From an uncultured Nodularia sp. (lineage in GTDB: Bacteria > Cyanobacteriota > Cyanobacteriia > Cyanobacteriales > Nostocaceae): a stretch of DNA of 64,000 bases. Below are positions 55,684 to 63,757 of this stretch, one piece after another (position 1 is the stretch's first letter; every line of letters begins with the position of its first letter). A model generated the notes under the pieces. The model saw only the letters and a list, made by a program, of their open reading frames with translations. It made no database searches and was not told the DNA's origin. The stretch lies in NCBI GenBank assembly GCA_903911355.1, contig CAIWDD010000023.1:53087-117086 (forward strand), read 5' to 3'. The position numbers and the translations under genes are program-made.

Positions 55684-55821
55684 AAAGGAGGCCAGTCTGA
55701 GGGAATTTACATCTGATCAGATCGTACACCCACAATATTCAGTTTAATCAGTTAATTCCAGCGATCGCATTGGTCACAATTGCGCGAAACTGAAAGCAGA
55801 TCATTAAGAAAGGAGAACCTA

Positions 55822-56181
55822 ATGGGCTGGAATAAAGTTCTTGCGTCCGAGGCGCTGGAACCCAATGGTAGACAGGTAGTAAAAGTTGGGACACGTAAAA
55901 TTTTACTTGTCAACCATGAGAATCAGCTTTATGCTGTGGATAACACCTGTCCTCATTTAAAAATGCCGATGAAAAATGGCAAGATTACCGATGATGGGGC
56001 GATTGTTTGTCCTATACATCGCAGTGCTTTTGACTTAAGTACTGGAGAGGTAAAAGATTGGTGTCCATGGCCACCTGGTGTAGGTAAAGTCCTTTCCATG
56101 ATTTCACAACAAAAAACCCTACCTGTATTCCCTGTGCGTGTGGAAGAGGGTAGTATTTGGGTTGATATCCAAGAGGAATAG
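55822..56181 (+). CDS. Rieske [2Fe-2S] ferredoxin
   Basis: The 119-residue protein is a single Rieske domain with the two cluster motifs CPH (Cys43, His45) and CPIH (Cys63, His66), the loops spaced as in soluble Rieske ferredoxins. There is no signal or membrane segment, so it is cytosolic and probably donates electrons to an oxygenase or reductase that is not in the window. The start ATG 55822 has AGGAG (55811-55815) 6 nt before it; the frame extends upstream to 55780 without a ribosome-binding site. Confidence 0.92.
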   Translation: MGWNKVLASEALEPNGRQVVKVGTRKILLVNHENQLYAVDNTCPHLKMPMKNGKITDDGAIVCPIHRSAFDLSTGEVKDWCPWPPGVGKVLSMISQQKTLPVFPVRVEEGSIWVDIQEE

Positions 56182-56265
56182 TAGCCTCTCAATGGCAAGC
56201 GTTAAGTCACACTAGGGGCGATCGCTTGCCTGTATACAAGTTGCTATAGTGAAGATGGCATAGTT

Positions 56266-56889
56266 ATGAGTGGGAATCAAATCATGCTGGAAAATAGGGA
56301 TTATACACTAATTATCGACAAAAGCGGTAGCATGGCTACCCCAGATCAGAAAGGTGGTAGGACTAGATGGCAATCTGCACAAGAATCCACCCTAGCTTTA
56401 GCCAGTAAGTGTGAGCAATTTGACTCAGATGGCATCACTTTATATTTATTTTCTGGTAGATTCAGGCGCTATGATAATGTCATTTCGTCCAAGGTCACAC
56501 AAATATTTCAAGAAAATGACCCATCTGGGTCCACAGACTTAGCATCTGTATTGAAAGACGCAATCGAGAATTACTTTCAGCGCAAGAGCGCAGGTCAAAC
56601 TAAGCCCAATGGCGAAATCATCTTGGTAGTAACCGATGGGGAACCCGATGACCGCAAAGCAGTAATGAAGGTCATTATCGAAGCTTCTCGCCGTATGGAT
56701 ACCGACGAAGAATTAAGTATTTCCTTGATTCAAGTTGGTACAGATACACAAGCTACCCGCTTTCTCAAGGTTTTAGATGATGATTTGCAAACGGCTGGGG
56801 CGAAGTTTGATATCTGTGACACCGTGACAATGGAAGATATGGAGGATATGAGTTTATCAGAGGTACTACTCAATGCTATTACTGACTAG
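56266..56889 (+). CDS. von Willebrand factor A domain protein
   Basis: The 207-residue protein is one VWA domain with the complete MIDAS motif: DKSGS (Asp18, Ser20, Ser22), GSTDLASVL (Thr) and VTDGEPDD (Asp). It has no signal, so it acts in the cytoplasm, where VWA proteins often act with MoxR-type ATPases or tellurium-resistance-like systems; no such gene is adjacent. The next gene, a Slr1339-type protein, begins 98 bp downstream on the same strand. Confidence 0.88.
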   Translation: MSGNQIMLENRDYTLIIDKSGSMATPDQKGGRTRWQSAQESTLALASKCEQFDSDGITLYLFSGRFRRYDNVISSKVTQIFQENDPSGSTDLASVLKDAIENYFQRKSAGQTKPNGEIILVVTDGEPDDRKAVMKVIIEASRRMDTDEELSISLIQVGTDTQATRFLKVLDDDLQTAGAKFDICDTVTMEDMEDMSLSEVLLNAITD

Positions 56890-56987
56890 TTGAGCTTGGC
56901 GGTGTTCAAGATTGAATTAACCACAGATGATTCCCTTGTGGTTTGGGCTTTTTCTAGTTTTAATTGGGTAGTGATTAAGTTAAAAGC

Positions 56988-57383
56988 ATGGATTCTCTTG
57001 ACAAGCTCCTGGGTGAACTCAAAGCTGAATATCATCAGGGTAAATCCCCAGGATCACAACCACAGAAAAACACAGCTAAATCCTCAACTCCACCACCACC
57101 AAAGTCTTTATCTTTAGAGGATAGTCTTTTGGCGCAGGTGCGGGCTGATTTTGCTGAACAAGATGCGCTTGAGGAGTTGCAAAAACAGCAAGCAATAGAA
57201 CAGGAACAAATTCGCCAAGCTGAAATTAAGGCGCAAGGTTTAGCAGCTTTACGGGGGGAAGCACAAGCATGGTTGAAAGCATTAGATCCGTTTTCTTCCG
57301 AAGGTCTTTGGTTTGAAAGGTTTGCTGAAGGTTATCCTTCTAAATTAGATGCGGCGATGGGCTATTTACAAAGCGACGAATAA
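56988..57383 (+). CDS. Slr1339-type small protein
   Basis: The 131-residue protein starts MDSLDKLLGELKAEYHQGKS, has a low-complexity Pro/Lys/Ser region (20-45), a helical Gln/Glu-rich segment (55-85), and a conserved end (WLKALDPFSSEGLWFERFAE, then SKLDAAMGYLQS). I recognise the end as the cyanobacterial family annotated as salt-stress protein Slr1339-type; the name is recalled and the function is not established by sequence. It may be co-transcribed with the VWA gene. Confidence 0.7.
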   Translation: MDSLDKLLGELKAEYHQGKSPGSQPQKNTAKSSTPPPPKSLSLEDSLLAQVRADFAEQDALEELQKQQAIEQEQIRQAEIKAQGLAALRGEAQAWLKALDPFSSEGLWFERFAEGYPSKLDAAMGYLQSDE

Positions 57384-57463
57384 ACAACTTAAAATAACCT
57401 GTTGTTAGTTTAAGCCTCTGGATGTTTTCTAGGGGTTTTATCTCTGGTAAACTTGGCTTTTAG

Positions 57464-57967
57464 CTAAATTTGTAAGGCCTTAAACCACTTACTTACGACT
57501 GTATTGATGGTTTGTTTGATTTGATGTTTACGATACCACTTTTGAAAAGCCATTTCGTACTCTTCCCCCTTAGTTTGAAAGGTATTCCAAGTATCTAGCC
57601 CTAATGTGCAGCTGCAAAATATTAAGAAATATAAAGACCAGGTAAGACCGCCACCGCCGACGAAATCTAACAGTATCAAAAAAGTGTTAATAATTCCGTA
57701 ATTACCCAGACGTTTCTTGAATTTTCCGATGCGGTAGGCGTTAAAGGCTTGTCTTTGTTCAATTTCGCTCCGTTGCGATCGCCAGTCAATTTCTGCTAGA
57801 TGTAGAGAATCTGGTGATATATCTAACTCTTGAGCAATTTCTAACAGTTGCTCATAAGAAAATTCCTTATTTTGGTCATCAGCTTGACGAGCGATCGCTA
57901 ACTGAAGTATTTTCTGGACATCTTCTTGGCTATAAGAACGAAGCTGTTGAGGTTCAAATGCCGTCAT
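57464..57967 (-). CDS. 2TM domain protein
   Basis: The 167-residue protein starts MTAFEPQQLRSYSQEDVQKI, with a helical soluble N-terminal part (1-95, ARQADDQNKEFSYEQLLEIA) and two membrane helices (about 97-140, NYGIINTFLILLDFVGGGGL and LYFLIFCSCTLGL) followed by a basic tail. This is the 2TM layout seen in cyanobacteria and other bacteria, sometimes linked to kinases. ATG 57967 is preferred over the longer frame to 58075, whose first residues do not look conserved and would overlap the upstream gene. Confidence 0.72.
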   Translation of the reverse strand: MTAFEPQQLRSYSQEDVQKILQLAIARQADDQNKEFSYEQLLEIAQELDISPDSLHLAEIDWRSQRSEIEQRQAFNAYRIGKFKKRLGNYGIINTFLILLDFVGGGGLTWSLYFLIFCSCTLGLDTWNTFQTKGEEYEMAFQKWYRKHQIKQTINTVVSKWFKALQI

Positions 57968-58071
57968 AACATTATCTGTGAGTCTAAAAATTGGGGAACT
58001 GGCAGCTATTATTTTCACTTGATCTACACTAACAAATCTCAATGGGGTGTAGACAGATATTAGGGAAATTA

Positions 58072-58875
58072 TCACCGGGGTTGTGGTTGCACAAAGGCGT
58101 AAATATCCTTAATAGCTTGTACCCAACCGTTAGAAACAGATTCCAGGATGCGATCGCCTTTTTCCTTGGTTGCGGTTGTAGCATCGCCAATTACCCCAGT
58201 TTTACTTATATCTTTTGTAGCCCAAGACACAGGTAATTTACCTTCTAAGCTCAGTAAACTGCTTTCCTCTTGTTCTGGTGGATACTCAGCAACAGCTTGA
58301 TCCATTTTTACCTGTTCTGGTAAAATTGCCAGCATAATACTAGTTTCAGCATCTCCCGCGTGCATACCTTGGGCTGCTTCCTTGGGTGTTAATAATTCTT
58401 TGGTAATATGAGGCACACGCCAAGTAAATAAGGGAAACACCAAAAAATCACCGTATTTAATATGTAAATCCCGGGCTACCATTTGCATAACTTGGGGTTG
58501 TCCACCGTGTGAGTTCATTAACACCAATTTTCTAAACCCAGCGCGGTAGATACTTTCTCCCATTTCCATAATTACTGCTGTCAGGGTTTGAGTACTTAAA
58601 GTAATAGTTCCGGGGAAATGCCAATGCTCATTGGATTTACCATAATATAGGGTAGGTAAAGCATAGGCGGGAATACTTGCATCTAGCTTTTTGAGAGCTT
58701 CCCCCAATACTCCCACACCAATAGCAGCATCAACAATTAAAGGTAAATGGGGGCCATGTTGTTCAATTGCGCCCACAGGTTGAATAATAACCACATTTTC
58801 CTTATTTGGCATAGCTTGGATATCAGTCCAAGTTAGGTAGGGAAAAAACCTTTCAGGGGGAATAAAACTGTGCAT
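58072..58875 (-). CDS. creatininase-family amidohydrolase
   Basis: The 267-residue protein has the creatininase-family metal motifs: VGAIEQHGPHLPL (Glu38, His40), NSHGGQPQVM, and HAGDAETSIML. The family includes creatinine amidohydrolase and the MftE-type and ArfB-type peptidases/amidases, so the substrate is uncertain. It is a cytosolic, metal-dependent enzyme. The upstream side is a heptameric repeat array at 58890-59015, so its promoter lies within or beyond that array. Confidence 0.85.
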   Translation of the reverse strand: MHSFIPPERFFPYLTWTDIQAMPNKENVVIIQPVGAIEQHGPHLPLIVDAAIGVGVLGEALKKLDASIPAYALPTLYYGKSNEHWHFPGTITLSTQTLTAVIMEMGESIYRAGFRKLVLMNSHGGQPQVMQMVARDLHIKYGDFLVFPLFTWRVPHITKELLTPKEAAQGMHAGDAETSIMLAILPEQVKMDQAVAEYPPEQEESSLLSLEGKLPVSWATKDISKTGVIGDATTATKEKGDRILESVSNGWVQAIKDIYAFVQPQPR

Positions 58876-58889
58876 ATTAGTACTATGGG

Positions 58890-59015
58890 TGACGGGTGAC
58901 GGGTGACGGGTGACGGGTGACGGGTGACGGTTGACGGGTGACGGGTGACGGTTGACGGGTGACGGTTGACGGTTGACGGTTGACGGGTGACGGTTGACGG
59001 TTGACGGTTGACGGG
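58890..59015. repeat. heptameric tandem repeat, 18 copies
   Basis: Eighteen contiguous copies of TGACGGG or TGACGGT run without a gap. Ten copies are the GGG type and eight the GGT type, interspersed. Such heptameric short tandem repeats (STRRs) are typical of filamentous cyanobacteria. The array starts 15 bp upstream of the creatininase-family start codon. Confidence 0.95.
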
Positions 59016-59128
59016 TCAGCAGCAGCCAGGGGTTAAAAACCCCTGTCTGAAAGCGTAAGTCAGATAAATCTGACTAAGTGTTAATTCTCACAGTATATAC
59101 TTAATAACCATTAACTAGAGTATTTTCT

Positions 59129-59160
59129 GTAACCCACTAGTCCACTTTTAGTGGACTTTA
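59129..59160. repeat. 32-bp palindromic repeat, left copy
   Basis: GTAACCCACTAGTCCACTTT plus TAGTGGACTTTA matches 61020-61051 with two mismatches, in direct orientation. Its core is the palindrome AGTCCACT/AGTGGACT. Confidence 0.85.
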
Positions 59161-59197
59161 GTCAACAGTCAACACTCAACAGTCAACAAATCCAAAC

Positions 59198-60748
59198 CTA
59201 TCCGCGAATGACTGTAATATTTCTGCCCTGGGGACTCCGGGCTATTTCCGTGGTGGTTCTCTCACTAATGGGGGGTAAATCAGGGCGACGGTCAAATATT
59301 ACTAACCATCCTGTATCTAGATTTAATCCTGATAAATACTTATCTAATTGTCTTAATCCTTGGGGTAAGGGGTCGGGTTTACCCCGTTTCCATACTTTTA
59401 ATTCCATCCCTAAGACTACATCCCCATACCTTAAACATATATCCATCCTCCCGGAGCCAATGGCGTATTCTCGTTCTAAGCTCCCACCACCATTAACAAC
59501 ACGGTGTAAAAATGCCATTAATACTAAGTGGGGAGCAATTTCTGGGTAAGGGGTACTTTTAAATAATGGTTCCCCATGTTGTCGCCAAAAGTCTAAGAAT
59601 AAGTCTAATAATTTTTCTGGGATTAATTCACCACTGGTACTCAACCATTCAGGTTCAATCACTCCTAGGGACATCATGGGGGTATAGGCTAAAACTTTAG
59701 GCAAAACCTCTTTATATATGGGGTTAGCAATTTCTAAACCTCTAATGGGATGATAGCGACACAATCCTAAATCTAGCACAAAACGAATATCATCATTAGG
59801 CACATCTGGTAATTCTTCCCCGGCTAACATGGGTTGAATAATTGCTTTTACCCTATCCTCTCGCAGTCGCTCGGCGAGACTATCTAAATGGGTGTCTTGC
59901 CTTTGAATTAAGATATCCTTAGCTTGATTAATTAAATCTACAGTGATGGGGATATTTACATCTTCCGCTAAATACTCTGTAACTTGACGGGCGATCGCAT
60001 TAACTAACCAAGGTTGACCTTGGGTTAAATAGTAGGCGTGGTTAATGGCTTCGGGGGTAAAGATTTGCCCGGTGGCTGTGGTATGTTGTGCGTATAGACT
60101 TTTTACCTCTTCTAATGTGAAATTACTTAATGTTATAGATTCTACCTTGATATTAAAGGGGCTAGAGGTATTTAATCTATCACTACCGCCAGAGGCTACT
60201 TTATAATCACGTACATCCCGCATCCCAATTAAGGCTACACATTGGGGGAAACCTTGGGGGCGATTGGGATAACCATCACGAATTTGTCGTAATATAGCAA
60301 TTAAGGTTTCATTAGCTAGAGCATCGATTTCATCAATAAACACCACCAAAGGACGGGATGAAACCTTTGCCCATGATTCTAATGCTGCTCCAATCCGTCG
60401 CCCTACAGGAGCATCAGGCCATTTAGGGGGTTGTAATTTATCAGGTAACCTGTGACTAATAGCACCCCGCCAAGCATCTAAAATCGCTAATTCGGCGATA
60501 TCTGGTTTATCTGGAAAAGCCGCCCCCACCTCTACAGATACCATGACAGCAGTATATTTACCACTGGCTGTCAATTCCTGTGCTAGGGTGAGCATGGCAG
60601 TGGTTTTACCGGTTTGTCTGGGTGCATGGATGACAAAGTAATTCTCTTGCTCAATCAGGCGTTTTAACTCTGGTAACCGTTCATTGGTGGGTAGGGTATA
60701 GTGGATATTTGGCTTACAAGGGCCAGCAGTGTTAAACCATTTAGTCAT
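59198..60748 (-). CDS. AAA ATPase with C-terminal PD-(D/E)XK nuclease-like domain
   Basis: The 516-residue protein has a Walker A APRQTGKTT (42-50), Walker B VVFIDEIDAL, and a winged-helix-like middle (about 215-340). The C-terminal domain (about 425-505) has MDICLRYGDVVLGMELKVWK, which fits the D...ExK core of PD-(D/E)XK nucleases, after EYAIGSGR. This is the AAA-like/nuclease family frequent in cyanobacteria and archaea; its biological role is unclear, and many members travel with mobile DNA. It is bounded by matching repeats on both sides (59129-59160 and 61020-61051), which suggests transfer as a unit. Confidence 0.85.
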   Translation of the reverse strand: MTKWFNTAGPCKPNIHYTLPTNERLPELKRLIEQENYFVIHAPRQTGKTTAMLTLAQELTASGKYTAVMVSVEVGAAFPDKPDIAELAILDAWRGAISHRLPDKLQPPKWPDAPVGRRIGAALESWAKVSSRPLVVFIDEIDALANETLIAILRQIRDGYPNRPQGFPQCVALIGMRDVRDYKVASGGSDRLNTSSPFNIKVESITLSNFTLEEVKSLYAQHTTATGQIFTPEAINHAYYLTQGQPWLVNAIARQVTEYLAEDVNIPITVDLINQAKDILIQRQDTHLDSLAERLREDRVKAIIQPMLAGEELPDVPNDDIRFVLDLGLCRYHPIRGLEIANPIYKEVLPKVLAYTPMMSLGVIEPEWLSTSGELIPEKLLDLFLDFWRQHGEPLFKSTPYPEIAPHLVLMAFLHRVVNGGGSLEREYAIGSGRMDICLRYGDVVLGMELKVWKRGKPDPLPQGLRQLDKYLSGLNLDTGWLVIFDRRPDLPPISERTTTEIARSPQGRNITVIRG

Positions 60749-61189
60749 AAAAGTTTAGGTATAGCTTGATTTGATTATAACTCCCATGATTGTTGACCGT
60801 TGACCGTTGACCGGTAACGAACCCCCACAGTGTGGGGTTAAAAACCCCCCTCTCAACGCTGACTAACAGACTTCTTAGGATAATCTTGTCAGGTAAGCAT
60901 CAATTTTCGTAGAAGTCGGGGATATTGGCTAACAGCAGCTTTCTATGGGAGATTTATCTAAATATTATGGCTTGATATTGAATATAAAAAAATACACTCA
61001 TTTAACTATAGGATTCTAAGTAACCCACCAGTCCACTTTCAGTGGACTTTAGCTATCAGACAGGGAATTTATTCCCCAGCTCATCAGCACAACTAACAGC
61101 CTTTTGAGTCCCACGGTCTTGAAGTGAACCCAACCTTATGTAAAACTGAGGATCTTTCGTTTTATCGCCTACATCTGAGGAACTAAAAC
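60749..61189. other. repeat-rich spacer between AAA gene and purH
   Basis: It contains three heptamers TTGACCG (60792-60814), a palindrome GGGGTTAAAAACCCC (60828-60842), a copy of AGAAGTCGGGGAT (60911-60923) that recurs in the array at 63818-64000, and the 32-bp repeat at 61020-61051 followed by a GGGAATTTATTCCC palindrome. The last 130 bp must hold the purH promoter. Confidence 0.6.
61020..61051. repeat. 32-bp palindromic repeat, right copy
   Basis: GTAACCCACCAGTCCACTTT plus CAGTGGACTTTA is the partner of the copy at 59129-59160. The two copies bracket the AAA/nuclease gene. Confidence 0.85.
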
Positions 61190-62716
61190 ATGGCGCGTCT
61201 AGCCCTGCTGAGTGTATCTAACAAAACTGGTATAGTTGACCTCGCCCGTCGCCTGGTCGAAGAATTTGAATTTGATTTAATCAGCAGCGGGGGAACCGCC
61301 CAAACCCTCAAGGATGCGGGACTACCAGTGACAAAGGTTTCTGATTACACAGGTTCACCTGAGATTTTAGGTGGTCGAGTTAAAACCTTACATCCCCGCA
61401 TTCATGGCGGAATTTTGGCGCGGCGGGATATTCCCCAACATTTAACAGATTTAGAAAATAACCAAATTCCCCCCATTGATTTAGTAGTTGTCAATCTTTA
61501 TCCCTTTGAGGAGACCATTGCTAAACCCGGGGTAACATTATCGGAGGCCGTAGAACAAATTGATATTGGTGGTCCGGCGATGTTACGGGCTGCGTCGAAA
61601 AATTTCGCCCATCTGACGGTATTATGTGACCCAGGACAGTATGAGGAATATTTACAGGAATTACGCCAAAATAACGGGACTGCTTCCCTAGATTTTCGCC
61701 AGAAATGTGCTTTAAAAGGTTTCTCCCATACGGCTAGTTATGACCAAGCCATAGCAGCTTATCTGAGCCAACAATCTCAGAATACTTACAACCTGTCTGG
61801 TCAGCAATTGCAATCTCTGCGTTATGGTGAAAACCCCCATCAACCTGCTGCTTGGTATCAAACCGGTACAACTCCCACGGGTTGGGCTGCAGCTACAAAA
61901 TTGCAAGGTAAGGAACTGAGTTATAATAATTTGGTGGATTTAGAAGCCGCCCGCCAAATTATTGCGGAGTTTACTGATACCCCAGCAGCAACGGTGATTA
62001 AACACACTAACCCCTGTGGTGTGGCTTTGGGTAGTACCCTGGTGGAAGCATATCAAAAAGCCTTTAATGCTGATGCTGTTTCGGCTTTTGGGGGAATTGT
62101 CGCACTCAATCACCCCATTGATGTGGCTACAGCGGAAGAGTTAACTAAGACATTTTTAGAATGTGTGGTTGCTCCCGGTTGTGAAGCCGCAGCCCAAGAG
62201 ATTTTGGCGGCAAAATCTAAACTACGGATTTTAACCTTACCAGATTTGACTAGTGGCCCTAAAGAAACTGTCAAGGCGATCGCCGGGGGTTTTCTTGTCC
62301 AGTCCGCTGATGATAAAATAGCTGATAGTGGTGAATGGCAAGTAGTCACGGAACGTCAACCCACCCCCGACGAGTTAGCTGAGTTACTCTTTGCTTGGAA
62401 GGTTTGTAAACACGTCAAATCTAATGCTATTGTCATTACTCGCGATCGCACCACTCTAGGGGTAGGTGCTGGTCAAATGAATCGGGTCGGTTCAGTGAAA
62501 ATCGCCTTAGAACAAGCAGGCGCAAAAGCCCAAGGTGCAATTCTCGCCAGCGATGGATTTTTCCCCTTTGATGATTCAGTGAGAACAGCCGCAGCAGCGG
62601 GAATTACTGCAATTGTCCAACCCGGTGGAAGTTTGCGCGACCAGGATTCTGTAAAGGCTGCAAATGAACTAGGTTTAGTCATGGTGTTAACTGGCACACG
62701 TCACTTTTTACACTAA
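61190..62716 (+). CDS. purH: bifunctional AICAR formyltransferase/IMP cyclohydrolase
   Basis: PurH performs the last two steps of IMP synthesis. The 508-residue protein has the N-terminal MGS-like cyclohydrolase domain (1-190: SNKTGIVDLARRLVEEFEFD, LKTLHPRIHGGILARRD) and the C-terminal AICARFT domain (200-508) with LRYGENPHQPAAW, TVIKHTNPCGVALG (catalytic Lys-His) and DGFFPFDDSVRTAAAAGITA. Length and order are normal. It is preceded by the repeat spacer at 60749-61189 and followed by a terminator. Confidence 0.97.
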   Translation: MARLALLSVSNKTGIVDLARRLVEEFEFDLISSGGTAQTLKDAGLPVTKVSDYTGSPEILGGRVKTLHPRIHGGILARRDIPQHLTDLENNQIPPIDLVVVNLYPFEETIAKPGVTLSEAVEQIDIGGPAMLRAASKNFAHLTVLCDPGQYEEYLQELRQNNGTASLDFRQKCALKGFSHTASYDQAIAAYLSQQSQNTYNLSGQQLQSLRYGENPHQPAAWYQTGTTPTGWAAATKLQGKELSYNNLVDLEAARQIIAEFTDTPAATVIKHTNPCGVALGSTLVEAYQKAFNADAVSAFGGIVALNHPIDVATAEELTKTFLECVVAPGCEAAAQEILAAKSKLRILTLPDLTSGPKETVKAIAGGFLVQSADDKIADSGEWQVVTERQPTPDELAELLFAWKVCKHVKSNAIVITRDRTTLGVGAGQMNRVGSVKIALEQAGAKAQGAILASDGFFPFDDSVRTAAAAGITAIVQPGGSLRDQDSVKAANELGLVMVLTGTRHFLH

Positions 62717-62824
62717 ACTTCTGGTAAGTGCTTGTATGACAGTTCATAAACTGTCACATATCAAACTTGCCTTTTGAGTAACTAACTGTACTATCTAATA
62801 GTGTGTGAGGAGCAAGTTAAAAAT

Positions 62825-62878
62825 AAAAAGCGTTTGGGGTGGAAACACGGCAACACTCCCAGGCGCTTTTTGTTTTTT
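62825..62878 (+). terminator. terminator after purH
   Basis: AAAAAGCG and CGCTTTTT bracket a longer imperfect stem (TTTGGGG.../...CCCAGG) followed by GTTTTTT. It lies between the convergent purH and catalase genes and can serve both. Confidence 0.8.
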
Positions 62879-62902
62879 CACCATTAGCTCTATGGCTTTA
62901 GT

Positions 62903-63595
62903 TTAAGATTTTCTTTCCAGTGGGTTAGGGATGTATTTAAAATCTGGCTCCCGATTCCAAGGGCCACGCTGATCCTTACCATCCCCATTTGCAGATAGGT
63001 TGTAATAAATATCAACGGTTTCATCGGGTTGAATATTCCCAAAAAAAGGCTCACTTAATTTCCCTAATGAATCTAGAGCCTTCATAAACATTCTAGTGTG
63101 AGAAACTTCCCTGGTTAACAGGTGCACTAAAGTATTTTTAGTCCCTTGGTCCGTTGCTAGTTTAATTAATTCCTCATAAGTTTGACGTGCGCCGGCTTCA
63201 GCTGCAATATTAGCTCTTAAATCCCGAACTACATCGCCACCTTCATTCAAGTAATGTGCTGTCCAAGCACTCCCTTGACTATCTAAAAAGTGGGGTCCCA
63301 TACCTCTAACAGCAAAGAGAGTACTTTTATATGCTTCGGTCTGGTCGGTATTTTTGGTATGAGCTTCAATTAGTTTCCCCACCATTTCCAGGTGGCTAAA
63401 TTCTTCAATCGCAATATCTTGGAGCATATCCCGAATTCCAGGATCTTCCACATGAAAAGACTGTACCCAATATTGCAAAGCTGCTGATAGTTCCCCAGTT
63501 GCTCCCCCAAACTGCTCTAGGAGTAGTTGCGCAAAACGAGGGTCAGCTTCAGAAACATTCACAGGGTGAATAGGCTCTTTTTTGTGGTAAAACAT
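62903..63595 (-). CDS. manganese (non-haem) catalase
   Basis: It dismutates H2O2 at a di-manganese centre. The 230-residue protein is a four-helix bundle of the Mn-catalase family with ligands Glu35 (TGELSAAL), Glu65 and His68 (AIEEFSHLE), Glu133 (AAEAGARQT) and His166 (REVSHTRMF). The protein has no signal peptide and is cytosolic. Filamentous cyanobacteria carry one or two such enzymes; this one belongs to the shorter cyanobacterial class. It converges with purH, with a shared terminator. Upstream is a 77-bp tandem repeat, so a nearby promoter between 63596 and 63757 is expected. Confidence 0.93.
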   Translation of the reverse strand: MFYHKKEPIHPVNVSEADPRFAQLLLEQFGGATGELSAALQYWVQSFHVEDPGIRDMLQDIAIEEFSHLEMVGKLIEAHTKNTDQTEAYKSTLFAVRGMGPHFLDSQGSAWTAHYLNEGGDVVRDLRANIAAEAGARQTYEELIKLATDQGTKNTLVHLLTREVSHTRMFMKALDSLGKLSEPFFGNIQPDETVDIYYNLSANGDGKDQRGPWNREPDFKYIPNPLERKS

Positions 63596-63757
63596 AAATA
63601 CCTCTGATAAAAAGCATTTTTAATCGCAAGTAATACGTCAGCCGAATAAAATCCTGGACGGCTCAAAAATCAAGAATTTACTCTGATTAAGTTGAGATTA
63701 TCAATTCTCACGGACAATGCTTTCTGTCAGAGGAAATAGTTATGAGTATCAAAAGTA

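Noticed and set aside
54695..55747. Several plus-strand open frames under the J-domain gene
   Set aside because: They are antisense to a gene with a clear HPDK motif.
56890..57117. Open frame overlapping the start of the Slr1339-type gene
   Set aside because: It is in a different frame from the conserved product and begins directly after the VWA stop without its own signals.
58890..59015. CRISPR array
   Set aside because: The units are 7-bp contiguous repeats without spacers and no cas gene is present.
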